Assembly: GCA_008360975.2 (NCBI GenBank)
Contig: CM039182.1
Coordinates: forward strand, 82,243,405 to 82,307,404
From: Lichenostomus cassidix
Lineage: Eukaryota > Chordata > Aves > Passeriformes > Meliphagidae
Length of the DNA: 64,000 nt
Direction of reading: 5' to 3'
Part shown: positions 1 to 12,400 of the stretch, piece after piece
How the letters are laid out: each line of letters opens with the position of its first letter
How positions within the stretch are numbered: the stretch's first letter is position 1
Position numbers and translations under genes: made by a program
The notes under the pieces: generated by a model
Told to the model about the DNA's origin: nothing
Seen by the model: only the letters and a program-made list of their open reading frames with translations
The model's database searches: none

Positions 1-3000
1 TGGGATCCTCTGATCAAATAATTTGCCCAAGGCCTAAGGGAGCTGGGAACTATAACCACCATTGACAAATGCCTGCTTTTACAGTCTATTTTGGCTTTCA
101 GGATTATGTGTCTTCTATAAAAGGGAAGCTACCATTCAGACGAAAGTGATGGGCTTAAGGCAGAAATTATGGGTGGAGGATTCCGTGCTTGTGTTATGTA
201 GGCAGACAGATGAAACAGCCAGAGAGGTCCCTTCTGGCTTAAAGAGCTCTAGGAGTTGAGCATAAAACATTATGGCTTCCCAAATAAGCTGGGTCAAACG
301 TGTAGGATAGATCCTGAGGGAGTTTTGAAAGCAGAGTGCTGGGGTCTGACAGGTCAGAAAGGGTATCTTTGAAAGAATAAATCAGTGTTGAGCTCCTAAC
401 ATAAAAACTGCTCTGGGAGAATTCAAAAAAATGTTCCATGTGCTTTAGGAATATTTGTTCCAAAGTTATATACGCCTCCCAATAAATTTTGAACAATGAT
501 AAGACCATGGAGGGTAAATATTAAACTTTCATGTGCAATTGATGTTTTATTTTAAACTCGTGCATACTGAACAAATATAAAACATGTGGATCACAAGGGC
601 TCCAAAGACCTTGTTCTCTATGCTGGAGTTTAGACAGCTGGATAAGTCACAAAAGCACCTAGCCTCATTGTTGCTGTTAAGATATGAAGAAATACTTTAT
701 ATGAATATGATGAGACAAAATTAAATTTAAAACACTAGGTTAGTCAATAAATTTTGCGATAGTCTCATTTTTCAAGGAATCTTGCCTCAAACCATGAACT
801 CAATGGGGAAGAGACTTTTTTTTTTTTAGTTTGTACTGTCATTTATCAGTTTTCTCCATTTAAAGGTTTCAGTGTTTCATCAGCTTTATATTTACATTTG
901 TCCAGTCAAGAACTAGAAATATTGCCACACAGTTTTATATATCTACCTGAGAAATTGTGATGGGCTGATGTCATATAAAACCGTAATTCTTCAAATTAAA
1001 AATAAAAATTGTGCTATGTATGTACCAACAAACAGGTTCTAAGGAATAACTAGTTGCTTGTGGACATTGTAACTAGACATGCTAATGTCACTAATCATTC
1101 CCATATATATGTTTTTCCCCTCTGTGCTTCAAATAACATGAGGAATACCTTCATAAGCATCTAAGATGTGGTTTGAAAATTGTTCAGTGTTTCTGTGATT
1201 GAATGGGTAGTAAGCAAGCTCCACCTATTCAGAAATTGCTACCATTCTCTCGTTAAAGTTGTCTAAAATCTTATTTTATTAGGATGCTCATTTTGATGTG
1301 ATCCTGTCCTATGGATATAGACTTACAAGTCCATGCCCTATCAGTGGACACTTCTGATAGAAGAAAGCTCTAGGTATTATCCCTTTCTAATGTCCTTATA
1401 CAGGACAAAACCTTAAAAACTTCTGTGTAAAAGCATTTATAATTACCAAGCAACATTGAGAAATTCAAGATTTCGAATGAAACTGAAATATAAAGAAAAC
1501 AAAGCATTTGGAAATTTATTTTCAGAAATGTAAACTTAGTTGACATGGTGGATTTTTAGGCTCTGACATCTATTGTATCTTCAAAGGGCTTCACATAAAA
1601 TTATAAAAAAATATGAAAAAATTACTGATAAAATCAAAGTGTTGGTTAGTCTCCTTTAAGAGTAACAACTCTAGGCTCTTCACGTTTTTTACCATCTTTA
1701 TACTAACTTTTACTATCTTTTTGCCATCTTTATACAATATGCAACACCTTCATACTTCCATGACAACCAATATTCATATCAGTAAATTCATGCTATTAAT
1801 GCTAGAGTAATCTCACTAAATGTAAATAACAGTTTATATTACAGCACATCTCATGCTAAAGGAGGAAGGATAGGCAATAATCTCTGTCCCTAAACCCCAT
1901 GTGCATACAGGGGTGCTGCTGTCCATGTGTTGTCCAACACCTCGCCTTTCTTTATGCTTTCTTGTCTGTGTCAGAGGTGGATAAGAGAAAACAGAGCATG
2001 GCAGGTATGGAGAGAACAGTGGCTCTGATGGGGGAGAAAAAAATATCTTGCCCACTATGTACAATTGTAGAAGAGAGACAGAAGCATTGAGGAGGGGAGC
2101 TTACAACAGTGTGAAACCGCCAGGTTTTGCATTTGTAATTCCGGCATCCTTTCTGTGTGGAGACAGAATACAGCTTAGACCCTAACAGACTGTTGTCATA
2201 TTGCTCTGGATTACATTTGGAAAAATGTTAGTAAAAGATTAGTGAAAATATTGCTCAAAACCTGATTTCCAAGGCGAGAAACAGTCTATCCAAGTGTCAC
2301 AATTTCAATCAAGTACCAATTTATAACACTCAGTCCAGCAGGACAAAAATGGAAACATTTTTGTCCTGTTGTAGGTGAGTTTGCCTATTGTTAGCCAGTC
2401 GCAGGTTCTTCTGAAGTTATTGTGACCAGCAAATTTTTATCCATCTTTCCATTTACTTACAGTTTCTGACGTGAAATATATGACTTCTTTCATTCTTGCT
2501 TCCTTAGTGCTTTGCAAGCTCCAATGTGTTCACATTAATAGCAATTTTCTTGATGCTTCTGCTTCCCAAAGGCCTCTCTCTAAGTAAAGAAATTCAAAAA
2601 CCAATCAGCTTAAAATTTGATGAGTTTTCATCCTTATTACCTTATTTTGTCAGCAGCCCACAAGTATTTGTTTGGTGTAGTTATGACAATTCATTCCTCT
2701 TTTTAGCTATTCTTATTCCTAAATATTAGATCTGTGATGAAAACTCTGCATATTTGTTTTGCCCTGAAACTGCTCATTACTTTTGTTGGCTTTATATAAG
2801 CCTTTTCTTTTAGGCTGGAAATTTCAAAGCACTTTCAGTGAGTTTTTTTAAAGTGCAAAATTATTTAAATTTGTTTCTTTAGTTCTTTTTTCTCACTCAT
2901 CTTTAAAAGAAAGTCTTTTCAGACTATGCATTGAAGTTGGAAATTCATGTCCATGCTAAGGGAAGCATAAGAAACTGTTTTAAGCTTTCTAACCAAAGCT

Positions 3001-3780
3001 GCAGTGAGGCATAAGCATTTTGTTGTGCCCTCAGCAGGACTGGATTTCATTCTAAGCACCAGAGACCTCAGAGCACTTTGAAGACTTGCCAGTTTGTCAT
3101 TAATCCTCGTGTTTCTGCCTCATAGTTTTCATATCCTCAGTAACTTTATTATCCATGTTTCTCCTTCTACATGCCAGGGTCAATAAATTTCATGTGAGAA
3201 GTACACTATTTTACCAGCCAGAAATATCATATTGGCCAGGATAATTCTATGAGACTTGGAAATGCTTATGAGACCTCTGTCTCGTGCCTGCTCACATTGC
3301 AGGCATGTCTGTTGAGTGAGAAATGCCAGCAACTCTCCCATGGCAAAACACTGGTTTGACACTAAACTAGCTGCAGGCTCTTTGGACAGATTGAATAATA
3401 GGGTCTTGTCTCACATAGCAAGTGGTAATTTGCCCAGGTGGGACAAGACTGCCATTATTGGAGGTTAAATCTGCACTGTTTACTTCAGTGTAATAATACG
3501 TGTTGAGCATGACAGGCAGAATTGGGTTCCATGTCTAACTATTAATTCTGCTTGACGTTCAATTATCAAGACATATTTAAATTCCACACAAGAAAAAGAC
3601 AGCACAACTAATTAGGGATAGTTTTGCTCTTCTCCAGATGGTTGTCTGGATGATTCTTTCTCCTCTTTTGTATGTATTTAAGAAAATATTTCTTTTGGGC
3701 CATAAGGTCTAGCCTCCGAAGTCAGAGGTTGGATTAGACACCAGCTGATAAAGAGTGTTCCCTTTCTGATTGGCTCTGAA
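1..3780. other. Unique AT-rich DNA without a recognised gene
   Basis: No coding region, LTR or LINE was recognised here. The stretch is AT-rich with short homopolymer runs, for example a T run near 816-828. The only structured element seen is a hairpin at 2336-2371, listed separately. The open frames here are all under 90 codons and have no recognisable similarity, so they are treated as chance. Confidence 0.6.
2336..2371. repeat. Perfect 13-bp inverted repeat with 4-base loop
   Basis: CAGGACAAAAATG at 2339-2351 is followed by GAAA (2352-2355) and then its exact reverse complement at 2356-2368. The stem can be extended outward by about three positions, one of them G-T. In plus-strand RNA the loop would be GAAA, a GNRA-type tetraloop. 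The loop is far too small for a microRNA precursor. No function is inferred. It may be a small palindromic insertion or a structured RNA segment. Confidence 0.75.
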
Positions 3781-3960
3781 GAATCAAAGAATTATAGAAT
3801 GGTTTGGGTTGGAAGGGACCTTACAGATAACCCTGTTCCAACTCACCTGCCATGGGAAGGGAGACATTTCACGTTTCACAGACTAGTTTGCTCAAAGCCC
3901 TATCCAGCCTGGCCTCGAACACTTCCAGGGATGGGGCATCCACAGCTTCTCTGGGCAGAA
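3781..3960 (-). mobile_element. CR1 LINE 3' fragment
   Basis: On the plus strand this reads as the reverse complement of the CR1 3' end. It starts with a degenerate octamer tail (attatagaat), then the GGTTTGGGTTGGAAGGGACC block, the 'catgggaagggagacattt' block, and then 'ggcctcgaacacttccagggatggggcatccacagcttctctgggca' in pieces. The element is therefore on the minus strand and 5'-truncated, as most CR1 copies are. It is about 180 bp long and noticeably diverged in the middle (3866-3895). No target duplication was seen, as usual for CR1. Confidence 0.92.
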
Positions 3961-5857
3961 GAGAAACGGGATTGTTACATTCATGGTGCCCACTGTCTTT
4001 CCATGTGGAGGGTACCATAAATTCAACATTACTACTTAGCACAGCAGCACAGAGAAGGAGCAGATGGGTATTTGAGGGAGAAAAAGCATCATTTAGTGTT
4101 CGGAGACACAGCTTTTTTTAACCAGAAAAAAGATTCGGAAAAAAATTTTGAAAGCATGTAAATAAATAGCTATTTGTTATAATATGCCATAAAAATGGAC
4201 TCCTTGCAGTGAATTAAGAGATTTTATTTTTCAATGAATTCTGCTTTAATGTAGACTCCCATAAAAACTGACTTGGACTTTTACATGGACTTGAGAGAAG
4301 TATATGCTGTATTTAATAACCCCTGTCAAATAAAGATACAAACCTAATTAAGCAATAAATCCATAAAAATTTTTACAGACAGTTAATGAGTGGCTTGCAT
4401 TTTTATAACAGTAATAGCATATTAGAAAAAGCATTAGCTGTTCTAGTGTGGCTGAAGTAGTTGTACTGATAAATTAGTCCTTCTGGCATTGCATGACTAA
4501 TTTTAATCACTTGGAGCTGTGGAGATGTGCTTGGTTTAGAATTTGTGCTATTATTCTTAAATTAAATGAAAAAAAGTTAATCTAAGTATCTGTACATATT
4601 TGTAAAATACTAATTATAAAAAAAAAAATTAAAAATTAGTGGTTTTTTGTGAAAGCTAATGTTCTCAACACCACCAGCATCTTGGGATCAGAGATATCTA
4701 GGATTGATACAAGCAAGCAGATACTGAAATCACCCAGTTTGTGGTTATAAAATGTCATAGCACCTTTTTCAAAAAGAGTTAAATAAAAATGTACATTTGT
4801 GTAGTATCTGAATTTTGGGAATTGACATTAGTTTAGCCTCTTTGGTCTGATATGAATAAGTCATGCAGATGTCTAAACTAACTTTGAATTAAGGAAGAGC
4901 AATAGTTAGGATTCCATCCCCTCCACCTCCCTTTCTCTAATTTAATTACTAGATGAGATAGTTAGCTGTAACTTTTCTTTCTTTGTTTTCAGGAAAACCT
5001 ATTTTTATGCGCCTTTTATTGTTGCAGGTCACTCACACTGAAGAGGACTTGCTTCCTTGTTTATTTCCCTGGCAAGCAGGGATTGCACATGCTGTTGATA
5101 ATGGATTCCTCATTTCTAACACTAGCCAATCTAATGGTCTTAGGGAAGCTGGAGAGTAGTATGTGGGGCCCAAAGGGTGGCAGTCAGTCTGTGACCAGTG
5201 ACCTCTTCTGGGGTCATGAATGGAATTAAATAAATGAGAAAGGCTGCTGGTAGCTCATAAAGAGTGGGAAATGTGGTTGCAGGCAGGCAGAGAATCACAA
5301 GCTACCCCAAGGATTACCTAGTCTTAAATTGGGGCAGGACTTCACTATTAAATCAGTATTGTAGTTTAGACCAGCAAATGTCAAACCTCTGTATTCTTCT
5401 TGATTGAAGTATAATAATACTTCAGATGTTGCTTTATCATATGCCTTTAGTCATATGCCTTTAAACCACTTCGTAATGGAATAAAGGACACCAAGCAATA
5501 AATTCAAAAGCTGCAAAAATGGGTTTGTCAGATATCTTATGATATGTCTATTCCTGCAATGCATTTAACAGTGAGAAAGAGCCAGGTGGTGTTTTTATTT
5601 CTACCAGATAAAACTTATGTTCAGCTGGTTTAGCTTGTGAACTTAAATATATTTACGTGACTCGTGGCTGTTGTAATATGCTTAGTAATACTGCTTCATA
5701 GCCCTGCAGCACACTGCAAGTGAAGATATAGGCCCTCTTATGCACATAAACGAATTAAAGTTTAAACCCCCATTACCTGACAAAGAACCACTATCCCTCC
5801 TGAAAAACTATCCATGATATCTGTGATTTTAAAATAAAAAAGCTAGTAACACTGTGG
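3961..5857. other. Unique AT-rich DNA
   Basis: No gene or transposable element was recognised. The part at 4140-4700 is very AT-rich with many TAAT-type motifs and low CpG, which resembles vertebrate conserved noncoding DNA in texture, but conservation cannot be judged from one sequence. A short local duplication of 'catatgccttta' occurs near 5439-5464. Confidence 0.55.
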
Positions 5858-6130
5858 GCCATTGTGCTGCTTTTGGCTGGGGTAGAATTTTTTTCACAGT
5901 GGCAGTTTTGGGCTGGGTTTTGGATTTGTGCTGGAAACAGTGTTGATAATTTAGAGATGTTTTTGTTATTGCTGAGCAGGTTTTACACAGACCCAAAATA
6001 TTTTCTGCTTTTCATATGGCCATGCCATGAGGGAGCTGGGGGTGTGTGGGCAACTGGGAGGAGACACCCTGGGACAGGTGACTGCAGCTGGCCCAAAGGA
6101 TATTCCAGACCATATGACATCATGCTCAGT

Positions 6131-6137
6131 ATATAAA
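6131..6137 (+). promoter_or_regulatory. TATA box of the 5.9-kb solo LTR
   Basis: The sequence atataaa lies about 270 bp into the LTR, upstream of the polyadenylation signal, as expected at a U3/R junction. Whether this LTR still drives transcription is unknown. Confidence 0.7.
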
Positions 6138-6308
6138 GTGGGGGTGTGGGGGGCACATTCAGAGTTATGACATTTATTTTCCCAAGTCACTACTACATGT
6201 GATAGAGCCTTGCTTTCCTGGAGATGGCTGAACACCAGTCTGCCCATGGGAAGCAGTTAATTAATTCCTCATTTTGCTTTGCTTTCTTACGTGGCTGTTT
6301 CTTTCCCT

Positions 6309-6314
6309 ATTAAA
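6309..6314 (+). terminator. ATTAAA polyadenylation signal of the 5.9-kb solo LTR
   Basis: ATTAAA is followed closely by a T-rich stretch (actgtctttatccc), in the position expected for the LTR R region. Confidence 0.65.
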
Positions 6315-6437
6315 CTGTCTTTATCCCAACCCACAAATTTAACACTTTTCTGATTCTGATCCTGTTGGTGGGGGAGTGAGTGAGTGAGAGGCTATGTGGT
6401 ACTTGGTTGCTGGCTGGGGTTAAACCACAACAGCCAT

Positions 6438-9400
6438 CTTTGATTATATCTCTTTCAGAGCAGAAGCCTGCATTTGCTTATGAATGTCATAGGTGAAAAA
6501 TCAAACTTCTGCAGAAAGGTCATGAAGCTTTCAGAATTTGTTAGCCTCAAAGGAATTCTTGTATAAAAACTAGCGCATATGTAGGATTTCTCTTGTGAAG
6601 AAGAAAAAACTACAAAAGTTGAGCCAGGTCTTTCATTCTTGAGGAAAAGCAGATAAAACATTCTATTTTAGAAATGTATTTCTATATAAATCTCTTTCAA
6701 AGAATCATGTATTTTTTAATAGAGGCTTTTTCTTTTCCTTTAGGAGATTCTTTCTCTTTTCCACCAAATTTATGGTAAGAATGTAAAAGAAATTAAGATT
6801 GTCAGTTTGCGCTACACTATACCCTTCTAGTCCTTTTAACTTCTATGAAATGGCCCTATTTAAAAGCACAGGTGGTGGGAGTGAGTTATCACACAGCCCA
6901 CATCACCCTACTGCTTCTGATGCTGTGGAGGTGGAAGCAGGGGAGCTGGAAACTGAGGTCTTCCTTGTTTTGACCACAGGTAGTATAATTTGCATGGTAA
7001 CTTATTATCAGACATTATTTTACAGATGTGAATTGTACCCACAAAAAGTGTGGCTATATGCCAGGTATGTTGCTCTGTTAAACACTTTGGGGCCAAGGAG
7101 GTAGATGGCAGCTTCAAATGGTTCATTTGATCCAGAAACCTCAGCTGGTGCTTGACTGAAACAATCAATTTGCCTACCATCATCTGTGAGAGCCATACAG
7201 AAAGTTAGCTAAAAACTGTGTGCAGGGACCTTATGACACATCCTTTGGGGACACAATGTGAATAAACTTGGTCTTCTCCTATGTGTGCATGCCGGAATGA
7301 ATCTGGCAGGGATTCAAATAACTCTCTACTATTTATACTCTTGGCTTCCTTACCCTGGCTTGCATAGATCATGGTAGCAGATGAAGGATTTCACGGCTTT
7401 ACCATGGCAATAATGCTGAATTTCATGGTTTGTCAGCTTCTCAAGGATTAACAAGATTCACATTAAATTACCAGAGGAGCTGTTGTGTAGTAAAAAATGG
7501 GAATCTCAAATTTTTTAAGGTGTCTTCTGCATTAGCTTTTCTTTTCTAGAAATCACTAATATTCTTATTAAAGAGACTCAATTCATCTTCTACTAATAAA
7601 AGTTCTATGCCATTCCTATATGGATCATCCAGATATGGACAGTGAATTCAGGGACAGCCATAGAAAACCAACCATTTCAGGCATGGAATCATCAGAATAT
7701 ATTTTCGTCATATTCATCCTGGTACAGGGAATTAGTTCACGCATGTGTAAGTGGAATTTAATTAGAATTTACCTGGAATGTGTAGTTGCCTTCATGAAAG
7801 CAGTTTTCATAAAATCAAATGTCATTGGTCTTTATTTTGTGCTGAAGAATTCCTAAGCAGAGCTTCCAGAGTGTGGTTTTAGGTTTTTTTTCTTTTTTTT
7901 TTGTCCCTTCCACATTATTCCTACCCTCAGTGTCACAAGGCATTTAAAAACACCTGTCCACTGTTGAATGGTCCATGGACAAACATTTTATCCATTTCAG
8001 TATTACTACAGCTAGTCCCTGTCATTTGCTTAAGATCTATATTACAGTGCTATCACACAGACTGTCACATTTTCAAAAAACAGTTTGTTTTTTCTTTTTT
8101 CTCAGAATAACGATATATATGAAATATTATTTATGTATATATACTGAAGAGAGAACTGATATTTTAATATGTCCATTCATAAACTTTTATATGTCCTTTC
8201 TTTATGTGTCGAGATCATAAAGGTAATCTATTTATTATGGTCTGTCATTTGATACAATTGCAAAGTTTCTCTAGTTAGTTCCTGTCAGGCTTCTTATACA
8301 TGGTGCAAGCACAGAACTTAAAAGGTATCCTTCCAAAACCATTTCTTTCTCTAAAAGCATATCTGTACATTTTGCAGTCATTTCTTGATGACTATGGGAC
8401 CAGTAGCTCAGGAATTTATGCCAGTACATGTATTCACAGCATGGTTGTCAGATGCTCGAGCATCTTCACTTCTGATGCATCAAGGCTAACGACACGCTTC
8501 CCATGGATTTGTTTGCAAGATTTGTAAAGGATTCACAGGAACCTGGGGTCTCAGAAAGGAACTTGTACATAGAAGACTGCGCAGGAAATCGGGGTAGATG
8601 TAGACTGGGAGAGAGCAAATAAGTTGGCATGAGTAGAAGCTGAAATGGATCCTCAGAAAGGACAATGAGAATCACTGCCTGAAGTATTTCACTTCTACAT
8701 TTTTGCATTTCTGTTCTACATTGTTTTAAGTTATGGACTCTCTCCCGGTTCTGTACCAGTTTGCTCAGTGAAACAGAGGCAAAGTCCCACAGCCATGATA
8801 TGTCAAGTCAGGCCTTAATTAGTGAGCCAAACTCCTGGCCAGTACAGTCCAGAAAGCAAGCAAAGGGTTAAAGTGTGGATATTCATGCAATAGGCTGCAG
8901 CCCCTTTCTTGGTGTTTACTTCGCAGATATGTATGTAGCCAGCTGTCTGCCAAAGCTGTACTCTTTCCATAAAGTCACATTTATCTATAGGATAATGAAT
9001 CAGACAGAAAATCAATGCAACATTTCAAATATGGCCTCATTAGTGCCCTTGTTTAGTGTCAAGAATAAATATCCAGCAAGTGGCTCAGCATTTCTCTTCT
9101 CACTTCCTGGAATTATATTTTCCTTGCCTTATTGCCTTTACACATTGTGTTGAGTTTAATTCTAACCACTAACGCTGTAATCTTTGGCTTGCTCTGTGAT
9201 TTATGGTTATGATCTTTGACTGGCTATTTTTTTATTTGTCCTGCAGACCTAATTTGCATCTGCTCCTCTGAGTTGTATAAGCTGCTTACTCATCCCACAC
9301 TCCTTCTGCAGAGTTGCTGCAGACTTTGCTCTTCTCCCTGAGTCACATGCAGCAGATGAACTGTGAAAGAACAGTGCTCTGTACTCCTGATATTGCTTTA

Positions 9401-12400
9401 CCTCCTCACAAAACTTACTATTTCCGTTTACAAATCCACTCTGCCTCTGATCTCCCCAGTCCTGACTTTCTCTTTTCTTATGCTTCAGAGGTTTTGTGTC
9501 ATTTACCATTTCTTGCAGTCTAGGAGAGCAGAACCATTTCCTTTGAAGCGATTCTGGATTAAAGCAATTCACACCTGTCTCCTCATCTTTGTCAGTCATC
9601 TGTTGCCACCCTGCCATCTCTGTTCTTCTCATCCCAGCTGGGTTTTTCAATTTGTTTTTTTCATGGTGGTGCACAAGAGGTTGAATAGAGGAACTGATCT
9701 GAACTACAAACAACTTCATTTTATTTTATGTGAAGCAGGCCTCATTAGCAGCAGTGTTGCACAGTGCTGTTGATGATCTTCTACAGCGATATGAAAGAAC
9801 TACAGGAACGCTGCGAGCCTGATAGCAGTGAGCAAGAGTAGCACTGAACAATCAGTGCAATAGCATAAACAGGCATTAGCATCAGGGAAATGGTCTGCAG
9901 AACCTTCATTTGGTATCAATAACTTTCTCTTTACATTGTTTGAGCAACTGTCCAGGCTATTTAAGTGTTGCATCACCTGTCTTACACTGATAAGTTTGCA
10001 AAACTAGTTATTGGAAATTGGCACAATTGGAATTTTCAGTTCTCAGTTTCAAGTTGTAAGGGTTTGTTAGCTTCACTTTTTTCTTCTTCTTGTTTCTTTA
10101 TTTTCACAACATCCAACTTTTTTTGCAGTCTGAAATTTCTTCTCTATTTTATAATATATCATCTCTGATTTTAAGTAGATCAGCTACAGGCAGAAAAGCA
10201 AGGACATTTTTATTAAATCAGATATAAAATGCTATTTTTTCTCAGTCCTTCTGCTTTATCCTACTTTTTTTGTGTCATATCATGTACAATAAGTTACAAT
10301 GTCTATGGAAACTGCATATTCTGTACCATACTTGGCTTCAAGATAACTGGTAAGAGAAATGCATAGACTGTCATGAAGTGGAATCTGAAAAGTGACACTA
10401 TTTCAGGTTTTTTGGATCCCAAGACTTCACAGGTCAGATTTGTGTGAAACAGTTATGCAGGAGATTGGAAAGCATTTGTTTTCTTTTAATTTCTTGTATC
10501 AGATGACATTGTTTACTGCAAAAGCACAACTTGCGAAAACACAGAAGTTGACCTATTATTCTGCATGATAAGACATTATATTTGTAACAAAAATATAGCT
10601 AAAATTTCAAGTAAGGTGACACATGGAGGAGTAGATGCAAAAACAATTTCAGACATAGAAGAAATAGAGTTAAATATCTATCTGGGAAGAAATACCAACT
10701 GTTTATGTTTTACTTTCTTCTACACAGGATCTACTGGGCAAAAAGAAATTGGATGTAAATTTCAATTTCTGCATGATAGTTTTTTATCCTTGAGTAGCAT
10801 ATAAAGTGGTTTGCTTTACATGCATGGGCAAAGAAATCTGAAAAGCAAGACAAGTCAATCTGCATGCAAAAATAATTTATTTTGCACTGGATTTACACCA
10901 GAGTAAATCTGTTAACTTCATTTGGCTTTGATCCAGGTTTTGACTACTGTGAGCCGAGCAGCAGACTCAAACAAGATGTTATTAATATGGGGAAGGCTAT
11001 GCTAACAACTAAGCAGGGATTGTCTGGATGGAAAGTGAATATTTTCACTAAGTCAGTATAAGCAAAGAACCCAGGCAGAGCACTTAGGTTGTTCTTCATC
11101 AACACCTGACTCCTGACACTACATTTTTCAAATAACATACTAGGAGGGTGAAAGTGGAGTAGAAAATTTTGAATGCCAATGGACAGTGATCTGAATAGAA
11201 TAGCTTAATTCCCAGATGGACACTTCTGTTCTCCTTCATGAGATGCATGGCATAAGAGGGCAACACTAACTGAACTGAACTGAATTCATACCCTAAGAGA
11301 AGTTTCAGATGCTCACCATCTCATCCAAACATTTCTCATGTAAAAGAAAATATATAGTAACTGGAAAAGAAAAAGTTATTTTTTCCATCTCATATCTGCA
11401 ATAGATTCTCCAGTGCTTTAATATCTAGGTTTAGGTAACTGATTATATTTGGTTTTTTTTAAATATTTCACTGTAATTATATTCATAATGGTATATTTTT
11501 TTTCTATTTTTTATTACAAAATATAGTACTAAGAATAAATACAAAAGTGAAAAGTTACTCCATGCGTTGAATAGTACGCCAAAATGCCAGTAATGAATAT
11601 TTTCCCTTTATATAATAGTATTAGTATGCTACATTTTCATAAGTAGTCCATAATTCAGAGATTTTTATTACCTCTTCTCAATACACTAATTTAAGACTTG
11701 ATGACCAGGTAGAATACATAATAATCAAGGTACAAGCAAGAAAAAAACCAATATATTAATAATTACTTTATTAAAAATTGATAAAACTATAAACTGTTCT
11801 TAGAATACAGTGTGGTTTCCCAAGATAATAGTTTGGTGACACCAATTTTTTTGTCCTTTTTAAAATTTTAAATCAGTAGCATAAGAAATGTTGAACTGGT
11901 CATTAGTCTTCATTAAACTTGCCAATATGAGAAAATAAGGGTCAATAGAGAAGGCAAAGGAACTTCAATAAATAACCTCGTTTTAAAAGACAACACATTC
12001 CTTCAAGCTGTTCTTTTGGGCACACTTTAATTTTATTGTTTAAACACACTTTTCTTATTATTACTGATGCCTGCTCAGAAATACTTTCTTCTTTGTCAAT
12101 ATTTAATTTATTATAGAGAATTTTATTTAGAGATTCTGCTTAAAGCAAACAATGGTTAGAGTAGCTCTGACCTTAATTGCACCAAATTAAATATGAGCAG
12201 CATTTTCCAAAATTGTTGATCAAGTGTCTGAATTTAGAGATCAACCATGATGCCATAAAACAGCCTTCAGTGGAAACCTCAGCACTTCCTTTATTTTTTG
12301 TGCTATTATTGTATCTAAAATGTGTTTCCCATTTAATTCAGTGAGTGAAGGTTGGTTTCAAGATCTTACAGTAATAAAAGTCATTTCTTCAACCCCTGCA

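Larger units (their letters stand above)
5863..6432 (+). mobile_element. Solo LTR, avian ERVL-like, with target-site duplication GCCAT
   Basis: This is a 570-bp solo LTR beginning TGTGCTGC and ending CCACAACA, flanked by the 5-bp direct repeat GCCAT at 5858-5862 and 6433-6437. A 5-bp duplication fits ERVL (class III) integration. Transcription signals lie in the right order on the plus strand: a TATA box (atataaa, 6131-6137) and an ATTAAA polyadenylation signal (6309-6314). The text matches my memory of an abundant bird LTR, with hallmark blocks 'gctggggttaaaccac' at the end and 'atgacatcatgctcag' before the TATA box. No internal retroviral sequence adjoins it, so the provirus was lost by LTR-LTR recombination. 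The open frames inside (5864-6136 plus, 5966-6247 minus) are not genes. The class is inferred from the duplication length and general resemblance. Confidence 0.88.

Noticed and set aside
9249..9773. Longest non-repeat open frames: 156 codons (minus) and 136 codons (plus), overlapping
   Set aside because: They shadow each other and resemble no known protein. A rough estimate gives about one frame of this length by chance in 128,000 frame positions of this composition.
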